A DNA stretch of 10,735 nucleotides from Frankiaceae bacterium (GCA_030840665.1 JAVEEB010000146.1:1-10735), one strand, 5' to 3'. Counted from the first letter of the stretch, positions 1 through 7,180 are shown. Program-made: numbers and translations. Notes: generated from the sequence alone by a model not told the origin.

Positions 1-1464
1 CAACTTGTGCACACGTACGGCGGCGACGTGCCCTTGCACCGCAGCCTGGCGCCGGCGATCAGCACGGTGCTGGGCCAGCTGTCTCAGAACGCGGCGGTCG
101 GCACCAAGCTGCCGACCCATTTCGCGAGCGTCCTGCCGAACGAGGTGCTCGACAAGATCGACATCGGCGACATCATCGGCAAGTACGTGGCCACCGACGG
201 CGACACGTCGTTCGAACAGTTGCACTGCGTCGGCATGTCGCAGGATCTCAGCGCGGTGGTCGGCATCCTGACACTGAAGCGGGCCAACGGATATTCCGGC
301 GGGCTGTGCAGCAGCGGCAGCCTGGAGAACGTCGCCTTCTGGGCGGACTGGGACGACAACGGCAGCTTCGACGAATACCTCGGCACGGCGACGGTTCGCG
401 TGCACGACGAGCCGATCCCAGCCGGTGGCGTGTCGTACGCGGTCTACCTGCCGGTCAATCTGGCGGCCCAGCGCCGAGTGTGCGACGCCGGTCACACCGC
501 GCGGATCAGGGGTGTGCTGTCCTGGAACTCCCTGCCGTCGACGACCAACCCGTACGCGGTACCGGTGTGGGGCAACGCGATCGAAGCCAACGTGGCGCTC
601 CCGCTCGGCGCCCCGATCGTCGGCCAGGTGCCGTTCCTGAGCGTCGTCGGCGGGATGGCCGTGCTGGACATCAACGGCGCCGGGTTGGCGAACGGGACGG
701 CGGTGCTGGCCGGCTTCCACGCCGTCGACTCGCCGTTCGCCGGCAACGTCGTGCTGGCCGGCCACATCTCCAACCCGCCGGACCTCAGCGCCGGGCAGCC
801 CCCGTTGACCTACCGGCTGGCTTACCGGCACGAGCTCGAGCCGGTCGGGACCGCGCACGAGATCACCAACCCGTTCCCGGTCACGCTCACCAGCTACTCC
901 GGTTCGGCGTGGACGCAGACCCACGTCTCGCAAACCGCGGACCCGTTGACGCATCGGTACACGTACCGCGAGGACCTCACGTCGAACGGCCCCAGCGGCG
1001 ACCTCACGTTCATCGAGGGCTTCGTGCTCGGCAACTGGTTGACGGGCGGGCTGCCGGATGGCCGGTACGAGGTGTGGTTCATCGCCGACATCGCCGGCTC
1101 GCCGGTGGCGTCCAACCGCGTCTGGGTGGAACTGGACAACACCGCCCCGGCCGCCACGCTGGTCGGTGACGCGGCGCACATCTTCGTCCCGCAGGGCGGC
1201 AACGTGACCGGGACGTTCAGCGCTTCGGATGTGCATCTGAGCGGCTGGTCGCTCGACGTCGAACCGGCCTTCCCGAACGTGACGACGCCACATTCCGGCA
1301 GCACGACCGTGGCGGTCGGGACGCCGTTCTCGCTGTCGACGGCAGCGGCCGTGCCGGGTGGGTACGTGCTCCACCTCACCGTTTCCGACAGGGCGATCGT
1401 GAGCAGCTCCTACATCGGCCAGTCCACGCAACTGCCGTTCGGTTTCTGCGTCGAGAAGCCGTAG
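1..1464 (+). CDS. Large secreted-type beta-rich protein, C-terminal 487 aa (5' end outside window)
   Basis: The reading frame is open from the first base, so the start lies to the left; the GTG at 7 is probably internal. No enzymatic domain is recognised. Around window residues 105-177 there is an acidic loop, DWDDNGSFDEYLG (about 346-384), followed by a short strand, an IPAGG turn and an ARIRGVLSW strand. This resembles the Ca-loop beta-sandwich layout of GEVED-type domains in secreted proteins, although that is a judgement by eye. Two cysteines flank this segment (CSSGS and RRVCD) and could pair. The last about 100 residues look like an Ig-like module, with VELDNTAP leading into strands and ending GFCVEKP. 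The protein lacks membrane spans in the visible part and has no LPXTG-type anchor. A strong terminator follows 20 nt after the stop, so it ends its transcript. It is most likely an exported protein; function unknown. Confidence 0.8.
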   Translation, partial: QLVHTYGGDVPLHRSLAPAISTVLGQLSQNAAVGTKLPTHFASVLPNEVLDKIDIGDIIGKYVATDGDTSFEQLHCVGMSQDLSAVVGILTLKRANGYSGGLCSSGSLENVAFWADWDDNGSFDEYLGTATVRVHDEPIPAGGVSYAVYLPVNLAAQRRVCDAGHTARIRGVLSWNSLPSTTNPYAVPVWGNAIEANVALPLGAPIVGQVPFLSVVGGMAVLDINGAGLANGTAVLAGFHAVDSPFAGNVVLAGHISNPPDLSAGQPPLTYRLAYRHELEPVGTAHEITNPFPVTLTSYSGSAWTQTHVSQTADPLTHRYTYREDLTSNGPSGDLTFIEGFVLGNWLTGGLPDGRYEVWFIADIAGSPVASNRVWVELDNTAPAATLVGDAAHIFVPQGGNVTGTFSASDVHLSGWSLDVEPAFPNVTTPHSGSTTVAVGTPFSLSTAAAVPGGYVLHLTVSDRAIVSSSYIGQSTQLPFGFCVEKP

Positions 1465-1483
1465 AGCCGCTCGTCTCTGCGAC

Positions 1484-1523
1484 CCGGCTGCCCGTGCACC
1501 TGCGGGCAGCCGGCTTTCGTTCT
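1484..1523 (+). terminator. Rho-independent-type terminator after the secreted-protein gene
   Basis: A perfect 11-bp GC-rich stem pairs CCGGCTGCCCG (1484-1494) with CGGGCAGCCGG (1503-1513), leaving an 8-nt loop. It is followed by a T-rich tail (CTTTCGTTCT). It lies 20 nt after the upstream stop and just before the candidate sigma-gene promoter, so it insulates the sigma operon from the secreted-protein gene. Confidence 0.85.
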
Positions 1524-1542
1524 GAGACTGTTCAGTACCGGA

Positions 1543-1571
1543 GGCAACCATTTGGCCTGGCCAGCGCCTAC
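1543..1571 (+). promoter_or_regulatory. Candidate ECF (SigE-type) promoter of the sigma operon
   Basis: GGCAACC at 1543-1549 resembles the AAC-containing -35 elements of ECF sigma factors. CGCCTAC at 1565-1571, after a 15-nt spacer, is a weak match to a CGTC-like -10. Transcription from here would begin shortly before the AGGGG ribosome site at 1582-1586. If genuine, it suggests the sigma factor transcribes its own operon. This rests on motif resemblance only. Confidence 0.4.
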
Positions 1572-1593
1572 AGGTAGTTGTAGGGGCAAACGA

Positions 1594-2109
1594 GTGGGGG
1601 CAGGCGTGGCAGACCGGTCGGGGTTCGATGGGTTCGTGACGGCGGCCTCCCCGCGGCTGCTGCGCACGGCCTATCTGCTCACGCGGGACTCCGCGGCAGC
1701 GCAAGACCTCGTGCAGATCGCACTCGTGCAGGCCTGGCGGAGTTGGGGCCGGATTGACGGCGACCCCTTGCCGTATGTCCGCCGCATCATGATCAACGCG
1801 TACACGGCCGCGTGGCGCCGTCGATGGCGTGACGAGGTACCGACAGCCGACCTGCGGGACGTCGGGTACGAACCGCACGGGTCCGTCGAGGAGCGCGACC
1901 TCGTCTGGTCGGCCCTCGGCCAGCTGCCGCGCCGGATGCGCGCCGTGCTCGTGCTGCGCTACTTCGAAGACCTCACCGAGGCGCAGACCGCGGAGATGCT
2001 CGGCGTGTCCGTCGGCACGGTCAAAAGCCAGTCAAGCAAGGGCCTTGCGCGGCTGCGCGTCGACGCGACGCTGGCGCCCGCATCCACGATCGCTCCCAGG
2101 GAGTCCTGA
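1594..2109 (+). CDS. SigE-family ECF RNA polymerase sigma factor
   Basis: This is a group 4 (ECF) sigma factor that directs RNA polymerase to a specialised regulon. Numbering from GTG 1594 (171 aa), region 2 covers about residues 18-76, with LLRTAYLLTRD, then DLVQIALVQAW and the basic YVRRIMINAY segment. Region 4 covers about 105-156, with the helix-turn-helix TAEMLGVSVGTVKSQSSKGL. There is no C-terminal SnoaL or other extension. Length and the FVTAASPRLLRTAYLL opening fit the actinobacterial SigE-like family (TIGR02983 type). The 1594 GTG has AGGGG (1582-1586) 7 nt upstream; a second GTG at 1606 (167 aa, MADRSGFDGF) has only a G-run before it and is a close alternative. The earlier TTG at 1552 overlaps the likely promoter and is rejected. 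The next gene starts one base after the stop, so the two are co-transcribed. Confidence 0.93.
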   Translation: MGAGVADRSGFDGFVTAASPRLLRTAYLLTRDSAAAQDLVQIALVQAWRSWGRIDGDPLPYVRRIMINAYTAAWRRRWRDEVPTADLRDVGYEPHGSVEERDLVWSALGQLPRRMRAVLVLRYFEDLTEAQTAEMLGVSVGTVKSQSSKGLARLRVDATLAPASTIAPRES

Positions 2110-2110
2110 C

Positions 2111-3247
2111 ATGCCGATGACTGAGGACGACTTCCGCGCACTGCTGGCGGACAGGAGCCGAGATGCCTCTGGCACGCCCGACCCTGTCACTGCCGTGCAT
2201 CACCGCATCCACCAGCGGCAGGTACGCACCCGCTCCGTGTTGGCCGCGGTTGCTGTCGCCGCCATCGCCCTGGCCGCCCTTGGCGTGCCCTCTGTCTTGA
2301 GTCGCGACAGGAACAACAACCCGACGACGGAGACCATCGACCCGTCGTTCACCCGTCCGGTGGAGCCCGCACCGACGATGCCGACTCCGTCCCCTTCGCC
2401 AGCTCCCAGCGCCACGCCGTTGCCTGACTTTGCGACCGGCGCGCCAGTATTCGCATTCGGCGGAAAGCTCCTTGCGGGGGGCGTCCTGCACAGTCCGGCA
2501 GAAGGCGACATCACGATCACGTTCACTCCCACCGACTGGAACCTGGCAATCGCGAACTGGTGCTCCAGCGGCTGGCCGAGCGACAAGGTCAGTTTCGTCG
2601 TCACAACCGTCAACGGACACAACCTCTTCGGGGGCACATGTGGGGCCGGTTTCGGCAAGCTCGGCGACGTGACCCCAGGCTCCGAAGAGGCGGCTTGGAG
2701 AGACCTGGGCGTCGAACTGGGCAAGCCGTCGACGTTCAGTGCCAGCATCCGCCAAGGTCCCATGACCGGCAGACTGCCCTTGGACCAGTCGTCCTCGCCG
2801 CAAATGGCCGCCAAGCGACCGCACGGCACTATGACTGTGGGGGTTTACCAGCGGGTCATTGTGTCGGATTATCCGCTGCCCGACTCCCCGGTGACTTTGG
2901 AGACTCCACAGGCCCTTTCCTATGGCTCCACTCCCCCTCCGACGCTCGTGACCGGAATGAATGGCACCTACGCAATGACAGCGGTCGCCACCAGTGACCG
3001 GAACGACCGGACGCTACTTGTGGAACATGTCGCTCCCGGTCAGATCCGCGTCCTGGTCAACGGCGTTCTGATCGATCTCGTGGAGTCCTGGGACTACACC
3101 GATGCCAGCGCCATCATCCCGCTGGATGTCGCTTCCCTGGCCCACTTCGGTGTCCGCGTCAGGGCCGGTCAGAAGGTCAGCGTAGCCATTCAGACAACGC
3201 GCTTCGCCGCACAACGCACGTGGGCGGCGTACCAACAGCAAAACTAG
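2111..3247 (+). CDS. Single-pass membrane protein, probable anti-sigma factor or sensor partner of the ECF sigma
   Basis: The protein has 378 aa and starts at ATG 2111, one base after the sigma stop, with AGGGAG at 2098-2103 as ribosome site (7-nt spacing). Layout: a roughly 40-residue cytoplasmic N-terminus; one membrane helix at about 42-61 (VLAAVAVAAIALAALGVPSV); a Pro/Ser/Thr-rich stalk at about 76-106; and an exported beta-rich domain to the C-terminus. C151 and C177 in that domain may form a disulfide. Position and topology are typical of membrane partners of SigE-family sigma factors. However, the short N-terminus has no HxxxCxxC zinc anti-sigma motif, so the sigma-binding role is inference from context. 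Several stretches (such as around 2845-2940) use more A/T third positions than neighbouring genes. The exported domain is unrecognised. The gene ends 15 nt from convergent ung, with no hairpin between them. Confidence 0.85.
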   Translation: MPMTEDDFRALLADRSRDASGTPDPVTAVHHRIHQRQVRTRSVLAAVAVAAIALAALGVPSVLSRDRNNNPTTETIDPSFTRPVEPAPTMPTPSPSPAPSATPLPDFATGAPVFAFGGKLLAGGVLHSPAEGDITITFTPTDWNLAIANWCSSGWPSDKVSFVVTTVNGHNLFGGTCGAGFGKLGDVTPGSEEAAWRDLGVELGKPSTFSASIRQGPMTGRLPLDQSSSPQMAAKRPHGTMTVGVYQRVIVSDYPLPDSPVTLETPQALSYGSTPPPTLVTGMNGTYAMTAVATSDRNDRTLLVEHVAPGQIRVLVNGVLIDLVESWDYTDASAIIPLDVASLAHFGVRVRAGQKVSVAIQTTRFAAQRTWAAYQQQN

Positions 3248-3262
3248 CTGCTCCCCGCAATA

Positions 3263-3934
3263 TCAGAGCGACCAGTCGATGGGGTCCGCCCGTCCCTTGG
3301 CCAACAGGGCGTTGACCTTGCTGAACGGGCGGGAGCCGAAGAAGCCGCGGTCCGCCGACATCGGGCTCGGGTGGACGGACGCGACGATCGGCGTGCTGCC
3401 TAGCAACGGCGTGAGTGTCTGCGCGTCCTTGCCCCAGAGGATCGCGACGAGAGGTTCGTCGCGGGCGACGAGGGCACGGATCGCCTGATCGGTCACGATT
3501 TCCCAGCCCTTGCCGCGGTGGCTGGCCGGCGCCCCCGGCCGCACGGTCAGCACCCTGTTGAGCAGCAGCACGCCGCGATCGGCCCACAGCGACAGGTCAC
3601 CGCTCGCGGGCGGGTCGCCACCGATGTCTTCGCGAAGCTCACGGAAGATGTTCTGCAAGCTACGCGGCAGCGGGCGCACGTTCGGGGCCACCGAGAACGA
3701 CAGGCCAACCGCGTGGCCCGGCGTCGGGTAGGGGTCCTGGCCGACGATCAACACGCGCACCGCGTCGAACGGCCGGGTGAACGCCCGCAAGACGTTCTCC
3801 CCCGCGGGCAGATACGCGTGACCCGCCGCCACCTCGGCACGCAGGAAGTCCCCCATGGCGGCGATCTGCCCTGCGACCGGCGCCAAGTCTTTCGCCCAGC
3901 CCGGGTCGATGAGTTCGTCGAGGGGTCTGGGCAC
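3263..3934 (-). CDS. ung: Uracil-DNA glycosylase (family 1)
   Basis: This enzyme removes uracil from DNA, leaving an abasic site, as the first step of base-excision repair in the cytoplasm. At 223 aa it matches the usual length. Motif A, GQDPYP, is at 65-70 with catalytic Asp67. GLSFSVAP follows at 77-84. [10 protein letters not shown] is at 123-132. Motif [14 protein letters not shown], starts at catalytic His188, and the DNA-insertion loop is complete. The residue before RGFFG is Asp, where E. coli Ung has His; this is not expected to disrupt catalysis. The start is GTG at 3934; there is no clear ribosome site, and it lies 9 nt after the stop of the ACT-domain gene, so it is probably read as the last gene of that cluster. 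A TAGTCT-like hexamer in the gap on the - strand might give it a weak promoter of its own. The 3' end converges on the membrane-protein gene. Confidence 0.96.
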   Translation of the reverse strand: MPRPLDELIDPGWAKDLAPVAGQIAAMGDFLRAEVAAGHAYLPAGENVLRAFTRPFDAVRVLIVGQDPYPTPGHAVGLSFSVAPNVRPLPRSLQNIFRELREDIGGDPPASGDLSLWADRGVLLLNRVLTVRPGAPASHRGKGWEIVTDQAIRALVARDEPLVAILWGKDAQTLTPLLGSTPIVASVHPSPMSADRGFFGSRPFSKVNALLAKGRADPIDWSL

Positions 3935-3943
3935 GCACGCAGA

Positions 3944-4348
3944 CTATCGGGGCGCGCGGGCAGCTTGCGACGACAGCGATGACAGGACGGCCAGTGCCTC
4001 GTCCCGTCGTACGAAGGGAACGTAGACGTGATCGTGGAAGAAGCCCGCGACGACGTTCGCGCTGATCCCGGCGGACGCCAGGGCGCCGCTCACGGCAGCA
4101 GTGAGGCCGACCGCGTCCAACGCCGAATGGACCCGCAAGGTGAGCCGTGCAGCGACGTAGTCGTACGCCAACCCGAGCTCGTCCGCCTGCGTTCGGGTCA
4201 CCACAACGGTGATGCCCTCGTCCTCCCGCACCACGACGGCGGGCTCCACGCCGGAGGGCAGCGCGTCCACCATGCAGAAGACCCATTCGAGACCATCGCA
4301 ATGAGCGGCCATCGACGACAGCAACACGCCCAGGTCGCGTTCAGCCAC
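3944..4348 (-). CDS. ACT-domain protein
   Basis: A 134-aa cytoplasmic protein. The C-terminal half (about 66-126) reads as an ACT fold: ARLTLRVHSALDAVGLTAAVSGALASAG, then ISANVVAGFFHDHVYVP and a final helix. It resembles stand-alone ACT_7-type proteins found in many bacteria. ACT domains usually bind amino acids or other small ligands; no catalytic domain is attached here, so a small-molecule sensing or regulatory role is likely but unproven. The first 65 residues form a second beta-rich half containing VVREDEGITVVVTR, as in related double-ACT proteins. The GTG start at 4348 overlaps the last 8 nt of the upstream isomerase gene and has no good ribosome site, which suggests translational coupling. 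Ung follows 9 nt later. Homologues are often found in unrelated contexts, so its link with sugar metabolism is uncertain. Confidence 0.88.
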   Translation of the reverse strand: MAERDLGVLLSSMAAHCDGLEWVFCMVDALPSGVEPAVVVREDEGITVVVTRTQADELGLAYDYVAARLTLRVHSALDAVGLTAAVSGALASAGISANVVAGFFHDHVYVPFVRRDEALAVLSSLSSQAARAPR

Positions 4349-5195
4349 GAGTGGCCCGATCGTGCAGTTCTCTCACGTACACGAGGTTCTCGCGCGTTCG
4401 TTGTTCCAGCGGCAGCATGGTCGAGAAGTCCTCCAGCGTGACCCATCCGTCGTACCCGTGCTCGACGAGTGCCCGGAAGTAGGCCGCGAGATCGGCCCGG
4501 CCGTCGCGCAGCGGCACCCATCGATCGCCCCACTCGATGGCGCCGTCGCCGGCCTGCCCGACGCGTTCCCACGCGCCATTCTTGACGTGCACGTGCGCGA
4601 GGTACGGGCCCAACATCTGGAATGCGGACAGCGGATCCTCGTACCCCTCGATAGTCAGGTTGCCGATGTCGTGGATGACCCCGACGTGTGCAGGGTCAAG
4701 GCCGTCGATGAGTCGCATCGCGGCGGACGCGGAGGCGACGATCGTGCGGTGGTGCAGCTCGACGAGCGCCGTCACGTGGTGGTGTGCCGCCCGTTCGGCG
4801 ACCCATTCCAGATCGGTCCGCGCGGCGGCGAACACGTCACGGTAATTGCCGGAACCCGTCGCCGGCATCGTGATTCGCAGCCGCCCTGCGCCGAGTTGCG
4901 CCGTTACGGCCAGCAGCCGTTCCACATCGGCGTGCTCGGAACAGGCCGCATAGCCGCCGATCGCCGAAAACTCGAGCCCCGCTTCACGAGTGATGCGGGC
5001 GATGTCGTCAACGGACGCCTCGAGTCGCGTCAGCGGCCAGGTCGCGCGGTTGCCGGCCCAGAACCCCGGCGACGGCGCGTCATCCTGGTCGGTCACTCGC
5101 CACTCGATACCGTCGAAGCCCTGGTTAGCGAGCGTCGCGGCGGCCTGCACCGGAGTCCACTCCGGCGTGGAGGCCGTGAACGCCGAGAACTTCAT
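4341..5195 (-). CDS. Sugar phosphate isomerase/epimerase-type TIM-barrel protein (AP_endonuc_2 family)
   Basis: A 284-aa protein of the xylose-isomerase-like TIM-barrel superfamily, whose members isomerise, epimerise or dehydrate sugars and cyclitols with a divalent metal. The expected metal-ligand set is present in order: Glu146 in LVELHH, Asp176 in IHDIGN, His203 in HVHVKN and Glu255 in TLEDFS. The N-terminus MKFSAFTASTPEW and GFDGIEWRV are typical first-strand and second-strand segments. The start codon overlaps the stop of the Gfo/Idh/MocA gene as ATGA (5192-5195), and no separate ribosome site is seen, so it is coupled to that gene. The substrate cannot be read from the sequence. It is more likely to be an enzyme than a DNA-repair endonuclease IV, given the sugar-oxidoreductase neighbours and the lack of a full endonuclease IV metal cluster. 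Confidence 0.9.
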   Translation of the reverse strand: MKFSAFTASTPEWTPVQAAATLANQGFDGIEWRVTDQDDAPSPGFWAGNRATWPLTRLEASVDDIARITREAGLEFSAIGGYAACSEHADVERLLAVTAQLGAGRLRITMPATGSGNYRDVFAAARTDLEWVAERAAHHHVTALVELHHRTIVASASAAMRLIDGLDPAHVGVIHDIGNLTIEGYEDPLSAFQMLGPYLAHVHVKNGAWERVGQAGDGAIEWGDRWVPLRDGRADLAAYFRALVEHGYDGWVTLEDFSTMLPLEQRTRENLVYVRELHDRATRG

Positions 5196-6301
5196 GACGT
5201 GACGACCACCACGTCGTCGAAGTCGCCCGCAAGGACGCGGGCAAAGTCGACGGGCTGATGCAGCGTCGCCGACACGTACATCGCGCGGACCGCGGCGAGA
5301 GCCGTCAAGGCATCGCCCGCCGTCACGCCCGGTCGGCCGCCGCCATTGATGGCCTCCACCAGGTCAACGTATTGACGGAGGTGGCCAAGCTGAAAGGCAT
5401 CGGGAGACTTCTCGGAGCCGTGCACCTCGCCGGGCTCCACGACGGCCCCCGCTTGATTGCCGGCGGCACCCGACGCCACGTGGAAATACTCGAGCCGGTC
5501 GTCGCGGATGACCGCGGACCCCTGCGTGCCATGGACCTGCAGATGCACATCGAGCCCGGGATATGCCGAGGTCGTGGCGTGCAAGACCGCGAGGGCGCCC
5601 GACTCGAACCGGAACGTCGCGACCGCCACGTCCTCCACCTCGATGCGCTCGTGGGCCAGCAGCGCCGTGTGCGCGAACACCTCGACGGGCCGGCCGAGGA
5701 ACCACAGCAGGAGATCGACGGTGTGCACGCCCTGGTTCATCGTTGCGCCGCCGCCGTCCCACTCCCACGTCCCGCGCCAGCCGGCGGAGTCGTAGTAGTC
5801 CTGGCCGCGCCACCACGTCACCGAGGCGACGGCCGACGTCACTCGCCCCAGCTCACCCGCGGCGATCGCTGCCGCGACAACGACACTTGCCGGGTCGAAC
5901 CGGTGCTGGCTCACGACGGCACACACGAGGCCGCGCGTTTCCGCCTCAGCCGCAACCGCCGCCAGTTGACGCGCGCGTGGCAGGGAGACGTCGATCGGCT
6001 TCTCCACCAGCACGTGCTTGCCGGCCGCCAGCGCTTCCTCGGCAGCTGCCGTGTGCAGCGCGGTCGGCGTGCAGATGACAACCAGGTCGACGGCCGATCC
6101 GGCGAGCGCCGCGCCCAGGGTTGCGAAAGTCGCTGGTCGCTCGTCCCACGAAGCGACGTGTGCGGCCAATGCCTCGGCCGCGTCCGGCATCGTGTCGACG
6201 ATCGCCGTAACGCGCAGCCCGCCGTGCCGGCGCATCACTTCGGCATGGTTGCGACCGATGATCCCTGCACCGACGATGGCGACGCGCAGTTCAGCCGTCA
6301 T
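5192..6301 (-). CDS. Gfo/Idh/MocA family NAD(P)-dependent oxidoreductase
   Basis: A 369-aa cytoplasmic dehydrogenase of the family that includes inositol 2-dehydrogenase and glucose-fructose oxidoreductase. The N-terminal Rossmann fold begins VAIVGAGIIGRNHAE, with the dinucleotide loop GAGIIG at 11-16. VVICTPTALH (75-83) and the conserved VLVEKP (Lys101) follow. The C-terminal alpha/beta domain carries GGGATMNQGVHTVDLLLW (183-200), where His193 is in the usual catalytic position and Asn189 takes the place often held by Asp. Its start overlaps the upstream isomerase stop as ATGA (6298-6301) and its stop overlaps the next start in the same way. Being flanked by two TIM-barrel isomerases suggests oxidation of a sugar or inositol hydroxyl to a keto intermediate, followed by isomerisation or cleavage. 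The specific substrate is unknown. Confidence 0.94.
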   Translation of the reverse strand: MTAELRVAIVGAGIIGRNHAEVMRRHGGLRVTAIVDTMPDAAEALAAHVASWDERPATFATLGAALAGSAVDLVVICTPTALHTAAAEEALAAGKHVLVEKPIDVSLPRARQLAAVAAEAETRGLVCAVVSQHRFDPASVVVAAAIAAGELGRVTSAVASVTWWRGQDYYDSAGWRGTWEWDGGGATMNQGVHTVDLLLWFLGRPVEVFAHTALLAHERIEVEDVAVATFRFESGALAVLHATTSAYPGLDVHLQVHGTQGSAVIRDDRLEYFHVASGAAGNQAGAVVEPGEVHGSEKSPDAFQLGHLRQYVDLVEAINGGGRPGVTAGDALTALAAVRAMYVSATLHQPVDFARVLAGDFDDVVVVTS

Positions 6302-7143
6302 GCGAGCGTCACACCGATCGAATCAGTCAGTGAACGGAACGCTCGGGCGGCGCGCCCGAATGCGAACGGCCCCGAGAAGCCGCCCAGCGCCGACGTGTCC
6401 GCGAGATGCGGCTCGAGTGACGCGAAGCCCTCGTACCCGTCATCTCTCAACGCCGTCAGTGTTTCTCGGAGCTCCCCATCGCCCTCGCCCGCCGGCGTGA
6501 CGTCACCGGTCGCACTGAGCGCGTCCTTCACCTGCAGATAGGCGAGATGAGGCCGCAGCATCGCGTAGCCATCGGTGAAGGGCCGGACCCCTACCTGCAC
6601 GAAGTTGGCGTTGTCCCAGGCAACCTGCAGCGCAGCTGACCCGACGGACTCGATGATGTCGAGGCACCGCTGCGGGATGTCGCCGTAGATGTCCTTCTCG
6701 TTCTCGTGCACCAGGGTCACGCCCTCGGCCTCGGCGACGTCGGCCAATGCACGCATGCGCGTCATCACGGCGTCCCGCACGTCTTCGACCGGGACATTGG
6801 CCGGCCGATAGAACGAGAAGATGCGGATGTACGACGCATCGAACCGATGAGCTGCAGCAACCGCTCGCCGCAACCGCGCGACTTCGGCATCCGCGTCGCC
6901 CGTCACGTCCACCTTGCCTATGGGCGAGGCGATCGCGGACACAGCCATGCCGCGTTCCCGCACAAGTCCGGAGAGCCGATCCAGCTGGTCGGCATCGAGG
7001 TCCACGATGTTGACGCCCCAGGCGCTGCGCACCTCGATATGACCAGCTCCGAGTGCTTGCAGAACGGCCAACTGCACAACAGGATCGGCATCGATCTCGT
7101 CGCCGAATCCGCTGAGTGTCCAGACGGGGTTGCCGGGGGTCAT
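6298..7143 (-). CDS. Sugar phosphate isomerase/epimerase-type TIM-barrel protein, first gene of the sugar operon
   Basis: A 281-aa AP_endonuc_2/xylose-isomerase-like TIM-barrel protein that is only distantly like the other isomerase in the cluster. Recognisable segments are LSGFGDEID (10-18), HIEVRSAWG (35-43), HENEKDIYGD (146-155), AWDNANFVQVG (175-185), LQVKDA (203-208) and SLEPHL (242-247). Likely metal ligands are Glu147, Asp177 and Glu244; Gln204 occupies the place where the neighbouring isomerase has His203. The pattern matches a subgroup I have often seen in actinobacterial sugar clusters with Gfo/Idh/MocA enzymes. The ATG at 7143 is chosen because AGGAG (7154-7150) lies 6 nt before it. 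The ATG at 7147 is in another frame and too close to that site. It is the promoter-proximal gene, and an inverted repeat at 7160-7180 may control it. Confidence 0.93.
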   Translation of the reverse strand: MTPGNPVWTLSGFGDEIDADPVVQLAVLQALGAGHIEVRSAWGVNIVDLDADQLDRLSGLVRERGMAVSAIASPIGKVDVTGDADAEVARLRRAVAAAHRFDASYIRIFSFYRPANVPVEDVRDAVMTRMRALADVAEAEGVTLVHENEKDIYGDIPQRCLDIIESVGSAALQVAWDNANFVQVGVRPFTDGYAMLRPHLAYLQVKDALSATGDVTPAGEGDGELRETLTALRDDGYEGFASLEPHLADTSALGGFSGPFAFGRAARAFRSLTDSIGVTLA

Positions 7144-7159
7144 TCATCGCTCCTGTCGT

Positions 7160-7180
7160 CGGGCATCAGAGTATTGCCCG
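7160..7180. promoter_or_regulatory. 21-bp inverted repeat before the sugar operon (candidate operator or leader hairpin)
   Basis: Perfect 6-bp arms CGGGCA (7160-7165) and TGCCCG (7175-7180) flank a 9-nt spacer. The repeat is centred 27 bp upstream of the isomerase ATG, just beyond its AGGAG site. A TACTCT hexamer on the - strand (7173-7168) sits within the spacer and could be a -10 element, so a bound repressor would block transcription. No regulator gene is in the window. A role as an RNA hairpin in the leader is also possible. Confidence 0.3.

Noticed and set aside
306..1169. A 287-codon + frame within the secreted-protein gene
   Set aside because: It is an Arg/Gly/Pro-rich shifted frame without motifs, inside a gene with consistent coding character in frame 1.
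4341..5195. Endonuclease IV (DNA repair), suggested by the AP_endonuc_2 fold and nearby ung
   Set aside because: The ligand pattern and the oxidoreductase neighbours match sugar isomerases, and the full three-metal set of endonuclease IV is not present.
5258..6541. A 427-codon open frame on + opposite the oxidoreductase and first isomerase genes
   Set aside because: It is rich in Arg, Pro, His and Asp, with no recognisable domain, and runs antisense to two clearly conserved genes. It is a by-product of high GC content.
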